This document shows, piece by piece, positions 55,398-63,681 of a stretch of DNA of 64,000 nt. The first letter of the stretch is position 1, and the number at the start of each line of letters is the position of its first letter. The DNA lies in contig NZ_CP025263.1 of assembly GCF_002843605.1 (NCBI RefSeq), positions 2,137,501-2,201,500 of the forward strand. The letters run 5' to 3'. This DNA is from Pseudomonas sp. S09G 359 (GTDB lineage: Bacteria > Pseudomonadota > Gammaproteobacteria > Pseudomonadales > Pseudomonadaceae). The notes beneath the pieces were generated by a model. The model worked only from the letters and a program-made list of their open reading frames with translations, was not told where the DNA came from and did not search any database. A program made the translations under genes and the position numbers.

Positions 55398-55898
55398 ATG
55401 ATCCCTCAGCCGCCCCGCAGAACAGGCTTTTTCCAACACTACGAAGAGTTGATCGGGACCTGGACGCGTCGCCTGCGAAACCGTCAGCAGGCTGAAGACC
55501 TGGCCCATGACACCTTCGTGCGGGTGCTTGAGGCGAAATCCGCCGACATTGCGCAACCGCGTGCCTACCTGCATCAAACCGCGCGCAATATCGCAGTGGA
55601 CGGCTACCGGCGCGAGGACAGGCGCGAGGCCATGACGCTGGAAGCCTTTGATCAGAGTTCGCCCCACAGTGGCGACCCGGAGCATTACATGCACGCGATC
55701 CAGCTGGCGGACTCCATAGAGCGGGCCCTGGCCGAGTTGCCGCTGAACTGCCGCAAGATTTTCATCTGGCAGAAAATCGAAGGCCTGACCCAGCAGGAAA
55801 TCGCCGAGCGCCTGGGGTTGTCAAAAAACATGGTGGAAAAGTATATGATCCGCACCCTGCGGCATCTACGTGACCGCCTGGACGCAATGGCCCCATGA
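55398..55898 (+). CDS. fecI: ECF sigma factor FecI (ferric citrate type)
   Basis: 166 aa. Region 2: FFQHYEELIGTWTRRLRNRQQAEDLAHDTFVRVLE and YLHQTARNIAVDGYRRED. Region 4: KIEGLTQQEIAERLGLSKNMVEKYM. It is in an operon with the FecR homologue (4-nt ATGA overlap), and a FecA-type receptor follows. It should direct transcription of the receptor gene when ferric citrate binds. The region-4 sequence differs clearly from the two other FecI-like proteins in the window, so cross-talk is unlikely. Confidence 0.92.
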   Translation: MIPQPPRRTGFFQHYEELIGTWTRRLRNRQQAEDLAHDTFVRVLEAKSADIAQPRAYLHQTARNIAVDGYRREDRREAMTLEAFDQSSPHSGDPEHYMHAIQLADSIERALAELPLNCRKIFIWQKIEGLTQQEIAERLGLSKNMVEKYMIRTLRHLRDRLDAMAP

Positions 55899-56881
55899 CC
55901 CATGCCCGCTCTGAAACAGGACCTTCCATGATGGATAGCCGTGCTCGCGACGAAGCCGCGCAATGGTTTGTACGCTTGCAAGATGCAGAGTTGGACGCCA
56001 GCGAGCGCCAGCGTTTTGATGCCTGGCGCAATGAAGCGCCCGAACACCAATATGAGTTCGATGTGCTGCAAGGCATGTGGAGCGCCGCCGACCTGTTGCC
56101 CAAGGCCCGCCTGCAAGCACTCTGCGAAGCACCGGGCGAGCGGCCAAAACGCCGCGCAATCCTGCGTTACGCAGTGGCGGCGAGTGTGGTCGCCGTGGCG
56201 TTGGGTTTGGGCCTGTTCAGCGGCCTCGATCACCCCAAGCCGTACAGTGCCGAGTTCAGCACCCGCCTGGGGGAGCACCGCCAGGTGGCCTTGCCCGATG
56301 GCTCGGTGATGGACCTCAACAGCCGCAGCGTCGTCGCGGTGCACTTTGAAAAAAACCGGCGCGGCGTGGAGCTTAAGAGCGGCGAGGCGATGTTCCGCGT
56401 CGAGCACGACACCAGCCGGCCGTTTGTGGTCGTCGCCGGGGCGGCGCAGGTGACGGTCACCGGCACCCGCTTCGATGTGCGCCGTGATGACGACCAGACC
56501 CGCGTGGCGGTCGAAGCCGGTACGGTCAAGGTGCAAGGACGCTCGCCAGAGGAACGGGTGACGCTTACCGCGGGCCTCGGGACCCATGTCGACAGCCAGG
56601 GGCAGGTGGCCGCGGCCTACGCCGTGAACGCCGAGGAACTGACCGCCTGGCGCACCGGCAAGCTGGTGTTTAACAACGCCTCGCTGAGTGACGTGGCGCG
56701 GGAAGTGTCGCGTTATCGCGAGCAGCCGTTGCGGGTCAGTACCCCGGCGGTGGGCAACCTGCGCCTGACCAGTGTGTTTAAGGCCAACGACACCGACGCC
56801 TTGCTCAAGGCCCTGCCACACATCCTGCCGGTGGCCTTGCGCACCTTGCCGGACGGTAGCCAGGAAATTATTTCACGCTGA
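55895..56881 (+). CDS. fecR: FecR anti-sigma factor / signal transducer
   Basis: 328 aa starting in the fecI stop (ATGA); ATG 55928 is an alternative. DUF4880 (RDEAAQWFVRLQDAELDASERQRFDAWRNEAPEHQ), one membrane segment (RYAVAASVVAVALGLGLFSGL, near 90-110) and the FecR domain (PDGSVMDLNSRSVVAVHF, LKSGEAMFRVEHD, FVVVAGAAQVTVTGTRFDVRRDD). A C-terminal STN-binding part follows (LVFNNASLSDVAREVSRY). It sits between fecI and the receptor, as in the classic ferric citrate system. Confidence 0.93.
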   Translation: MTHARSETGPSMMDSRARDEAAQWFVRLQDAELDASERQRFDAWRNEAPEHQYEFDVLQGMWSAADLLPKARLQALCEAPGERPKRRAILRYAVAASVVAVALGLGLFSGLDHPKPYSAEFSTRLGEHRQVALPDGSVMDLNSRSVVAVHFEKNRRGVELKSGEAMFRVEHDTSRPFVVVAGAAQVTVTGTRFDVRRDDDQTRVAVEAGTVKVQGRSPEERVTLTAGLGTHVDSQGQVAAAYAVNAEELTAWRTGKLVFNNASLSDVAREVSRYREQPLRVSTPAVGNLRLTSVFKANDTDALLKALPHILPVALRTLPDGSQEIISR

Positions 56882-56978
56882 CATTCAGGTTTTTTTCGAG
56901 TTCGTCGTCTTCTCCTGCAACTGCAACTGGTTTGCATTAACAGCCGCATACTCTTGCGATCACAGGACTAGGTTCGAC

Positions 56979-59384
56979 GTGAAAAAACGTGCCGTTAACA
57001 ACAATAAAATTTCCCGCTGGGCGCCGCTGGCCCTGGCGCTTGCCGTCAGTGCGGCCATGCCTGTGGCCTACGCGGCCGAGGGTATTCATATCCAGGCCCA
57101 GCCCTTGGGCGCGGCGTTGAGCCAACTGGGCCAGCAGACATCCCTGCAAGTGTTCTTCAGCCCCGACATGGTCGCGGGCAAGCAGGCGCCGGCGGTCGAC
57201 GGCAACCTTTCGCCTGAACAGGCCCTGCGCCAGCTGCTGCAGGGCAGTGGCCTGGACTACCAGATCGACGCCGGTTCCGTGACCCTGCGCCCGCTGAGCA
57301 GCGGCACGGGTGAAGCCGGTTCGCCGCTGGAACTGGGCACCACCGACATCAAGGTGGTCGGCGACTGGCTGGGCGATGCCAACGCCGAAGTGGTCCAGAA
57401 CCACCCCGGCGCACGCACGGTAATCCGTCGCGAAGCCATGGTGGAGCAGGGCGCAATGAACGTCGGTGACGTACTGCGCCGCGTGCCCGGTGTGCAGGTG
57501 CAGGAGTCCAACGGCACCGGCGGCAGCGATATTTCCCTCAACGTCGGTGTACGTGGCCTCACCTCGCGCCTGTCGCCACGTTCCACCGTGCTGATCGACG
57601 GCGTACCGGCGGCGTTCGCACCGTATGGCCAGCCGCAACTGTCGATGGCGCCGATTTCCGCCGGTAACCTGGACAGCATCGACGTGGTGCGCGGTGCCGG
57701 TTCCGTGCGTTATGGGCCACAGAACGTCGGCGGCGTGATCAACTTCGTGACCCGTGCGATCCCCGAGAAATTCTCCGGCGAAGTCGGCAGCACCCTGCAA
57801 ACCTCCGCCCATGGCGGCTGGAAGCACGTCGACAACGCGTTTATCGGCGGCACTGCGGATAACGGCATCGGCGCGGCCTTGCTGTACTCCGGGGTGAATG
57901 GCAACGGCTATCGCAACAGCAACAACTCCAACGACATTGACGACGTGATCTTCAAGACCCACTGGGCGCCGACCGATCAAGACGACTTCTCGCTGAACTT
58001 CCACTACTACGACGCCAGCGCCGACATGCCCGGTGGCCTGACCCAGCAGCAGTTCGACGCCAACCCGTACCAATCGGTACGTGACTGGGACAACTTCAGC
58101 GGCCGCCGCAAGGACGTGTCCTTCAAGTACATCCGCCAGATCGACGACCGCACCCAGGCCGAAGTGCTGACCTACTACTCCGACAGTTTCCGTGGCAGCA
58201 ACATCGCCAACCGCGACCTCAGAACCCTCGGTTCCTACCCGCGCACTTACTACACCTTTGGCATCGAGCCGCGTGTGTCCCATGTGTTCGACGTGGGCCC
58301 GAGCACCCAGGAAGTCAGCGTCGGTTATCGCTACCTCAAGGAAGGCATGCACGAGCAGGCCACCAGCCTGGCCCTGGTCAATAACGTACCGACGCCGGTC
58401 GGCCGCAGCGATGGTCACGTCTATCAGGACCGCACCGGCGGCACCGAGGCCAATGCCTTCTACGTCGATAACAAGATCGATATCGGTAAGTGGACCATCA
58501 CCCCAGGCATCCGTTTTGAAGACATCCGCACCGAATGGCACGACCGCCCGGTGGTGCCGCTGACCGGCCCGCGCACTTTGGAAAAACGCCGCGAGGTCCA
58601 CAACAACGAACCGCTGCCGGCCTTGAGCGTGATGTATCACGTGTCCGACGCCTGGAAGCTGTTCGCCAACTACGAGACCTCGTTCGGCAGCCTGCAGTAC
58701 TTCCAGCTGGGCCAGGGCGGCACCGGCGACCAGACGGCCAACGGCCTGAACCCGGAAAAGGCCAAGACCTACGAGGTCGGCACACGCTACAACGACAACG
58801 TGTGGGGCGGCGAACTGACGTTCTTCTACATCGACTTCTCGGATGAGCTGCAATACGTCAGCAACGACGTGGGCTGGACCAACCTCGGCGCCACCAAGCA
58901 CACCGGTATCGAGGCCTCGGCCCACTATGACCTGTCGAACCTGGACCCGCGCCTTGACGGGCTGACCGCCAATGCTGGGTTCACCTACACCAAGGCCACC
59001 TCCGAGGGTGATGTACCCTTCAAGGGCCGTGACCTGCCGTTGTATTCCCGCGAAGTGGCCACCCTGGGCCTGCGCTACGACATCAACCACTGGACCCACA
59101 ACCTGGATGTGTACGCCCAGTCCGGCCAGCGTGCACCGGGTACCACCAGCACCTATATCACCCAGGGCACGGCGGACGGCCAGTACGGCGATATCCCGGG
59201 TTATGTCTCGGTCAATGTGCGCAGCGGTTATGACTTCGGCGAGCAGTTGTCGAACCTTAAACTGGGCGTCGGGGTGAAAAACGTCTTTGACCAGCAGCAC
59301 TACACCCGCTCCAGCGATAACAATGCCGGGTTGTACCTGGGCGAGCCACGTACATTCTTCGTACAGGCCAGCGTCGGGTTCTAA
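56979..59384 (+). CDS. fecA: Ferric citrate-type TonB receptor FecA with STN domain
   Basis: 801 aa starting with GTG 56979 (the signal peptide VKKRAVNNNKISRWAPLALA ends in AYAA). STN domain (IHIQAQPLGAALSQLGQQTSLQVFFSPDMVAGKQAPAVDG...LLQGSGLDYQIDAGSV), then the plug (TVIRREAMVEQGAMNVGDVLRRVPGV, LNVGVRGLTSRLSPRSTVLIDGVPAAFAPYGQPQLS, VRGAGSVRYGPQNVGGVINF). A large barrel ends in FFVQASVGF. The plug sequence is very typical of FecA. It imports ferric dicitrate and signals through FecR to FecI. A strong terminator follows. Confidence 0.92.
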   Translation: MKKRAVNNNKISRWAPLALALAVSAAMPVAYAAEGIHIQAQPLGAALSQLGQQTSLQVFFSPDMVAGKQAPAVDGNLSPEQALRQLLQGSGLDYQIDAGSVTLRPLSSGTGEAGSPLELGTTDIKVVGDWLGDANAEVVQNHPGARTVIRREAMVEQGAMNVGDVLRRVPGVQVQESNGTGGSDISLNVGVRGLTSRLSPRSTVLIDGVPAAFAPYGQPQLSMAPISAGNLDSIDVVRGAGSVRYGPQNVGGVINFVTRAIPEKFSGEVGSTLQTSAHGGWKHVDNAFIGGTADNGIGAALLYSGVNGNGYRNSNNSNDIDDVIFKTHWAPTDQDDFSLNFHYYDASADMPGGLTQQQFDANPYQSVRDWDNFSGRRKDVSFKYIRQIDDRTQAEVLTYYSDSFRGSNIANRDLRTLGSYPRTYYTFGIEPRVSHVFDVGPSTQEVSVGYRYLKEGMHEQATSLALVNNVPTPVGRSDGHVYQDRTGGTEANAFYVDNKIDIGKWTITPGIRFEDIRTEWHDRPVVPLTGPRTLEKRREVHNNEPLPALSVMYHVSDAWKLFANYETSFGSLQYFQLGQGGTGDQTANGLNPEKAKTYEVGTRYNDNVWGGELTFFYIDFSDELQYVSNDVGWTNLGATKHTGIEASAHYDLSNLDPRLDGLTANAGFTYTKATSEGDVPFKGRDLPLYSREVATLGLRYDINHWTHNLDVYAQSGQRAPGTTSTYITQGTADGQYGDIPGYVSVNVRSGYDFGEQLSNLKLGVGVKNVFDQQHYTRSSDNNAGLYLGEPRTFFVQASVGF

Positions 59385-59402
59385 CCGGTACCGCTTGGGA
59401 AA

Positions 59403-59435
59403 AATCGCAGCTCTTATCGGCTGCGATTTTTTTTG
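59403..59435 (+). terminator. Rho-independent terminator after fecA
   Basis: Ten-base-pair stem AAATCGCAGC / GCTGCGATTT, loop of 8 nt, then a T-run (eight T's in total, 59428-59435). It lies 18 bp after the fecA stop and separates the iron genes from the hrp-box genes. Confidence 0.9.
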
Positions 59436-59473
59436 CCTGTTTGTCAGGTCTCACCGCGTCGAATGCTGCCGGG

Positions 59474-59501
59474 GGAACTGACCCCGGAAAAAAACCACAG
59501 A
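59474..59501 (+). promoter_or_regulatory. hrp box (HrpL-dependent promoter) 1
   Basis: GGAACT (59474-59479), 15-nt spacer, CCACAGA (59495-59501). This matches the HrpL consensus GGAACC-N15/16-CCACNNA with one C-to-T change. It is 40 bp before the ATG of the repeat-protein gene. Confidence 0.75.
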
Positions 59502-59541
59502 GGGGTAGCTGGAGAACGCGTCCACTTTTTTGGAGAAACGT

Positions 59542-60840
59542 ATGTCGGTATCGATGCTCGATACACCTGTACCTGCTTCATCACGCCAAGACCTCGCGCA
59601 GGCCGATTCCAGGCCCAATGCCAACGCTGGCCGCCCGGCGTCTGTCGCGCTGGCCTTTAACGCCAGCAACGCTGCAAACCTTAGCTTTCACTCCGGAGAA
59701 ACCCAGGGCGGGCCAATGTTCAGCAATTCTATGCAGGCGACGGAACGTCTCAGCCATGCCGGCCAGCTTGGCCGTCCTGCGATGCCGAGCTTCATGGATC
59801 AAATGACACAGTGGATGGGCCAATGGTTTTCCGGGCATCGGCCGCCACGCCCGAATCCAGGCTGCAGCAACCCGCCGCCAAGGCCGAATCCAGGCTGCAG
59901 CAACCCGCCGCCAAGGCCGAATCCAGGCTGCAGCAACCCGCCGCCAAGGCCGAATCCAGGCTGCAGCAACCCGCCGCCAAGGCCGAATCCAGGCTGCAGC
60001 AACCCGCCGCCAAGGCCGAATCCAGGCTGCAGCAACCCGCCGCCAAGGCCGAATCCAGGCTGCAGCAACCCGCCGCCAAGGCCGAATCCAGGCTGCAGCA
60101 ACCCGCCGCCAAGGCCGAATCCAGGCTGCAGCAACCCGCCACCACGGCCGAATCCGGGCTGCAGCAATCCGCCGCCAAGGCCGAATCCGGGGTGCAGCAA
60201 TCCACCACCAAGGCCAGATCCGACTTACGGTAAGCCCCCACCAAGGCCGAACCCGACCCTGCCTGGCAGGCCGGACCCGCATTATTCGCTGAAGAACCAT
60301 GAGGACTTGGCCAAGCAATTGCTCGACAACTTCAATGCCTTCAGAGATCCCAAGAACCCTGGGTATATCAGCGTTGGCAGCATTCATGCGATGGCGAACA
60401 GAGGTTGGTCGTCCAACCCCGCCGTGAACGAAAACATTCGCCTGGCTAAAGAGCTGCTGCGGCGTCCGGACCTGATGAGTGCGCTTGACCGGCACAGCTC
60501 TACCGGTTCACTGGATGGCCTGATCGACCGGCAGAACCTGAATCTGGTGATCAAGGGGGGCAACTACTTCAAATACAACACGGACAAGGAATTGGCCGGT
60601 GAGATGCTCAAACACTTCAATGAGCTGAAAGGTGGGCCCTGGGGGCAAGACATCAGCATCAAGGACCTGAGAAAACTGGCTGCAAAACACCAGACGGGTG
60701 ACTCTGCCAAGGATCATCTTATCCAGCTGGCCCAAGAGGTGCTTAAGCGCAGCGATTTAGTGAAGATGCTGGATAATCTCGCCAGCCCGGACAACGACGG
60801 CCGGATCAGCAAGGAGGCGCTTCGCCGACTGTCCCGCTGA
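59542..60840 (+). CDS. Candidate type III secreted protein with Pro/Cys tandem repeats and C-terminal helical modules
   Basis: 432 aa from ATG 59542 (TTGGAGAAACGT upstream). Residues 1-95 are polar and Ser/Ala/Gln-rich, like type III export signals, without a Sec signal. A short amphipathic stretch follows (MDQMTQWMGQWFSG). Residues 101-232 are eleven copies of an 11-residue unit PRPNPGCSNPP plus one or two decayed units. Residues about 240-432 carry two related helical modules, each with A-[KQ]E-[LV]L-[RK]R-x-DL and a D/G-rich turn (LAKELLRRPDLMSALD, LAQEVLKRSDLVKMLD). They recall the repeats in NolX/HrpF-type proteins. HrpL promoter upstream. Function unknown. Confidence 0.8.
   Translation: MSVSMLDTPVPASSRQDLAQADSRPNANAGRPASVALAFNASNAANLSFHSGETQGGPMFSNSMQATERLSHAGQLGRPAMPSFMDQMTQWMGQWFSGHRPPRPNPGCSNPPPRPNPGCSNPPPRPNPGCSNPPPRPNPGCSNPPPRPNPGCSNPPPRPNPGCSNPPPRPNPGCSNPPPRPNPGCSNPPPRPNPGCSNPPPRPNPGCSNPPPRPNPGCSNPPPRPDPTYGKPPPRPNPTLPGRPDPHYSLKNHEDLAKQLLDNFNAFRDPKNPGYISVGSIHAMANRGWSSNPAVNENIRLAKELLRRPDLMSALDRHSSTGSLDGLIDRQNLNLVIKGGNYFKYNTDKELAGEMLKHFNELKGGPWGQDISIKDLRKLAAKHQTGDSAKDHLIQLAQEVLKRSDLVKMLDNLASPDNDGRISKEALRRLSR
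59842..60237 (+). repeat. 33-bp tandem repeat (about 12 units) inside the gene
   Basis: The unit CCGCCGCCAAGGCCGAATCC + AGGCTGCAGCAAC repeats eleven times, with a twelfth degenerate unit. Units 2-9 are almost identical, while the last three have drifted (CCACGG, AATCCGGG, GGTGCAG). Because the unit is a multiple of three, several frames stay open on both strands. This explains the long overlapping ORFs here. Confidence 0.97.
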
Positions 60841-60847
60841 CCGACAC

Positions 60848-60878
60848 GCAGGCGCCGCCACCGAGAGGCGCCGCCTGC
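60848..60878 (+). terminator. Hairpin after the repeat-protein gene
   Basis: GCAGGCG / CGCCTGC with further GC pairing inside, then TTCAATTG, located 7 bp after the stop. GC-rich stem with a poor U-run; probably a weak terminator. Confidence 0.5.
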
Positions 60879-60890
60879 TTCAATTGTTTC

Positions 60891-60919
60891 GGAACTGTTT
60901 CACGCCGATTTACCACACA
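60891..60919 (+). promoter_or_regulatory. hrp box (HrpL-dependent promoter) 2
   Basis: GGAACT (60891-60896), 16-nt spacer, CCACACA (60913-60919), the same T variant as box 1. It is 61 bp before the TTG of the small gene, so that gene is likely real. Confidence 0.72.
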
Positions 60920-60980
60920 GGTTATACCCGCCGGTTTTATTCATGCCGGTCGCTTTCAGATTCAGAGTGAGGGCTAGCCT

Positions 60981-61280
60981 TTGACTTCAACCTCGTGCTG
61001 TCACCAGCTCTTTCGCAACCCCCATGAGACGGATCGTCCTGCAGCAGAGCAGAGCACGGCAGCACGCGAGTGCATTGCCCCTTCGACTGAACATACGGCG
61101 CAAGCCCGACGGATGAGGGCTTTCGCCGGCCAGCGGAAATTCCAGGCGCCCGTTGCGGATGACTTTTCCCGGGGCATGCTCGCAGACCGGCAGCCCCCCG
61201 GGGAGGGCTCTGCCGCGTTGAAACACCACGGGTTGATCAATAGCCTGGCGGCCTGGTGGCGCAGTCAAAAGTTCGGTTGA
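60981..61280 (+). CDS. Small HrpL-linked protein of unknown function
   Basis: 99 aa from TTG 60981, with GAGGG 7 nt upstream; an in-frame ATG at 61113 would give 55 aa. The N-terminus is rich in Ser, Thr, Glu and Pro (MTSTSCCHQLFRNPHETDRP), compatible with a type III export signal. The end HHGLINSLAAWWRSQKFG is a tryptophan-rich amphipathic segment similar in style to MDQMTQWMGQWFSG in the preceding protein. The gene lies alone between two hrp boxes. A 13-codon frame from ATG 60943 ends exactly over this TTG and may act as a leader. Coding status rests mostly on the promoter. Confidence 0.5.
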   Translation: MTSTSCCHQLFRNPHETDRPAAEQSTAARECIAPSTEHTAQARRMRAFAGQRKFQAPVADDFSRGMLADRQPPGEGSAALKHHGLINSLAAWWRSQKFG

Positions 61281-61334
61281 GCCTGCCGCGTTGCGGCTTT
61301 TTTACATGCGGTCATGGCTAGGTTTCGCCCTCCC

Positions 61335-61362
61335 GGAACTGTCTTGTTCAACACACCACATA
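61335..61362 (+). promoter_or_regulatory. hrp box (HrpL-dependent promoter) 3
   Basis: GGAACT (61335-61340), 15-nt spacer, CCACATA (61356-61362). It is 82 bp upstream of the next gene start. Confidence 0.75.
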
Positions 61363-61444
61363 TGAGGTACTTGCCTGAGTGCAACCCAGTCGATGATTGG
61401 GGGCGCCAGGCAGGCCTGTATCTGAAAAGCGTTGGAGAAGACCC

Positions 61445-62350
61445 ATGACAATTGAGCGCGCACTGCCTCACAGCCGGCCCCAGCCCCTGGACGGCCCCGT
61501 CGTACGATCAACAGTGGCCCCCGCTGAAAGCCGCGATGAACCTGCTGTTGCGCCGCTGCCGGCCAGCCCCCGCAAGCCTATGCTGTTGCGCGCAAGCCTG
61601 TCGGTGCTGCATCACCGAGGGTTGCAGAACTTCCCCGTTGCGCGCGCCACTCTTGCCCCGCCCAACGCAACGTCCACCGACAGCCAATTAGCCACCGCGC
61701 TGGAAAAGGCTTTTGGCCTGCTGCATCCGTTCCTGAATGACGGGCGCTTGACCTGGTCGTCATTGCAGCGCATTGCCAATCACGGCAGCGCTGAAAGCGA
61801 AGCGTTGGACCGAGCGAGCCAAGTGGTCAGGGAAATGCTCAAGCGCCCGCGCTTGAGCGACGCAATCCTGAGCCGTGATGGCGATATCACCCGCGACAGC
61901 CTCACCGCCGCCGCCTCGGCGTTACCGGGCAACAGTTCCCCGAGCGCCTTCAGCGACGACCCATTCCACGCCCGGGGCAATGCCCAGGTGGTGCAGGCGC
62001 TGCAAGGCCAGTTCGAGCAACTGAGGGATAAGACCAAGGACCGTACGTTTCTCTTCGAGCAGCATCAGTACGTTGAAATCGACACGCTCAAGACGGTGAT
62101 GCAGGACCCGTATGATGCTGATCAATACGACGCGCCTGTGCTGGACCCCGCCACCGGCATGCCCAGGCCCAAGTACAGTGAACTCTGCGTCTACACGGCG
62201 AAGAACATTCTTGAGCGTCCGGGCTTATTGCCTTCATTGGAACGTGCGAGCGGCGGGCGCTTGTTTGGCCCGGCCCCCAAGGAAGGCTGGCTCAGCAACA
62301 AAGGCCTCGACCGCTGGCTGGAGCAGGACGAGGCGCACAAAGCGCGCTGA
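61445..62350 (+). CDS. Candidate type III secreted protein with helical modules (301 aa)
   Basis: 301 aa from ATG 61445, with TTGGAGAAGACCC upstream, nearly the same leader as the repeat-protein gene. The N-terminal about 75 residues are Pro/Ser/Ala-rich and disordered-looking, with no Sec signal. Two modules follow, related to those of the 432-aa protein: ALEKAFGLLHPFLNDGRLTWSSL...VVREMLKRPRLSDAIL, and VVQALQGQFEQLRD...TAKNILERPGLLPSLE. The second module has an insertion of about 40 residues. No enzyme motif is seen. HrpL promoter upstream suggests co-expression with type III secretion. It could be an effector, helper or pilus-associated protein. Confidence 0.75.
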   Translation: MTIERALPHSRPQPLDGPVVRSTVAPAESRDEPAVAPLPASPRKPMLLRASLSVLHHRGLQNFPVARATLAPPNATSTDSQLATALEKAFGLLHPFLNDGRLTWSSLQRIANHGSAESEALDRASQVVREMLKRPRLSDAILSRDGDITRDSLTAAASALPGNSSPSAFSDDPFHARGNAQVVQALQGQFEQLRDKTKDRTFLFEQHQYVEIDTLKTVMQDPYDADQYDAPVLDPATGMPRPKYSELCVYTAKNILERPGLLPSLERASGGRLFGPAPKEGWLSNKGLDRWLEQDEAHKAR

Positions 62351-62359
62351 AGCAGCGGC

Positions 62360-63511
62360 TTACACCTTGAGGATCTTGCCGCTGATGGCCACCGCCGCCA
62401 GCAACACCGCGATCAGCACAAAGGCGGTGCTCAGGCTGCTGCCATGGGCGATAAAGCCAATGACGGCGGGGCCGGCCAGAATGCCGGCGTAACCCAAGGT
62501 GGTAATGGCCGGCACGGCGATATGTTCCGGCATGACCTTTTGTTTGCCGACGGCGCTGTACAGCACCGGCACGATGTTCGAGCAGCCGGCGCCCACCAGC
62601 GCATAGCCCAGCAGCGCGGTTTCCCACGCGGGGAACAGAGTTGCGAGCAACATGCCGGCGGTGGCCAGGGCGCCGCCGATCACGATCACGCGGGTTGCGC
62701 CCAAGCGTCTCACGATGGCATCACCGGTCAGGCGGCCGGCGGTCATGGTCAGGGCGAACGCCGCGTAACCCAGGCCGGCATAGGCTTCGTCCAGGCCGCG
62801 CTCGGCGCTGAGGAACACCGCGCTCCAGTCCAGCACCGCGCCTTCGGCCAGGAACACGATAAAACACAGGCAACCGATAAACAGCACCACGCCGTGGGGG
62901 ATCGCGAACGCCGGCCCCGAACTCTCACTGCCGTAAGGCAGCAGGTGCGGCCCGGCCTTGAGCAAGGCTGCCAGGGTCACGACGATGACCACCAGCGTCG
63001 CCTGCAACGGCGACAGGCCTAACCCCAGCAGCGCAGAAACACCCGCCGCACCGACGATCCCGCCCAGGCTGAACAGCCCATGAAAGCCCGACATCATGGT
63101 TTTGCCGCTGGCCCGCTCGACGATTACAGCCTGCAAATTGACGGTGGAGTCCACCGTGCCCAGCCCGGCGCCAAACAGGAACAAACCCGCCATCAGCAAG
63201 GGAATCGAACTGACGGTTGCCAGCATTGGCAGGGCCAGGCAGATCATGATCGTCCCGGCCGTCAGCACACGCCGGCAGCCATAACGCGAGGCCAATGCAC
63301 CGGCTGCAGGCATGGCGATGATCGACCCCACCCCCAGGCATAACAGCAACAGGCCGAGGGTGCCTTCACTCAATTCGGCGCGGGCCTTGGCGTAGGGCAC
63401 CAGAGGGGCCCAGGCCGCGATACCGAAGCCGGCGATGAAAAACGCGATACGGGTCGACATTTGCTCCAGCCGCCCGGGAACCACGGGGGCAGAAGTGGGG
63501 ATGGCAGTCAT
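62360..63511 (-). CDS. MFS transporter (YbjJ-like)
   Basis: 383 aa, twelve membrane segments. N-terminal RIAFFIAGFGIAAWAPLVPYAKARAELSEGTLGLLLLCLGVGS and LASRYGCRRVL (motif A), then GFHGLFSLGGIVGA in helix 5, as in the YbjJ/FucP-related group. It lies on the minus strand between two hrp-box genes, with its stop 9 bp from the 301-aa gene's stop. It is probably unrelated to them in regulation. Substrate unknown. Confidence 0.87.
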   Translation of the reverse strand: MTAIPTSAPVVPGRLEQMSTRIAFFIAGFGIAAWAPLVPYAKARAELSEGTLGLLLLCLGVGSIIAMPAAGALASRYGCRRVLTAGTIMICLALPMLATVSSIPLLMAGLFLFGAGLGTVDSTVNLQAVIVERASGKTMMSGFHGLFSLGGIVGAAGVSALLGLGLSPLQATLVVIVVTLAALLKAGPHLLPYGSESSGPAFAIPHGVVLFIGCLCFIVFLAEGAVLDWSAVFLSAERGLDEAYAGLGYAAFALTMTAGRLTGDAIVRRLGATRVIVIGGALATAGMLLATLFPAWETALLGYALVGAGCSNIVPVLYSAVGKQKVMPEHIAVPAITTLGYAGILAGPAVIGFIAHGSSLSTAFVLIAVLLAAVAISGKILKV

Positions 63512-63634
63512 GAAAAATCCTTGGTGTTGCGTTCAACGAACGATGTCCAGTGCGACATCCTTGCATATCAGGCCGTAGGGTGCGAGCCGTGCTCCGCTGG
63601 TGTGGCCGGCTATGAATTTTATTTTTACAAAACC

Positions 63635-63663
63635 GGAACCCAATCGATGCTGGCAGCCACTGA
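63635..63663 (+). promoter_or_regulatory. hrp box (HrpL-dependent promoter) 4, perfect match
   Basis: GGAACC (63635-63640), 16-nt spacer, CCACTGA (63657-63663): full agreement with GGAACC-N16-CCACNNA, including the A at position 8. It is on the plus strand, pointing at the gene at the right edge. Confidence 0.82.
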
Positions 63664-63681
63664 GCTGTTGTCGAGTCCGTA

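Noticed and set aside
59842..60237. CRISPR array
   Set aside because: The 33-bp units are contiguous with no unique spacers and lie inside a reading frame; no cas genes are near.
59581..60495. Long ORFs on the minus strand and in a second plus frame over the 33-bp array
   Set aside because: The unit length is a multiple of three and lacks stops in several frames, so all are by-products of the repeat. The plus frame from 59542 has the hrp box, ribosome-binding site and non-repeat conserved-looking domains.
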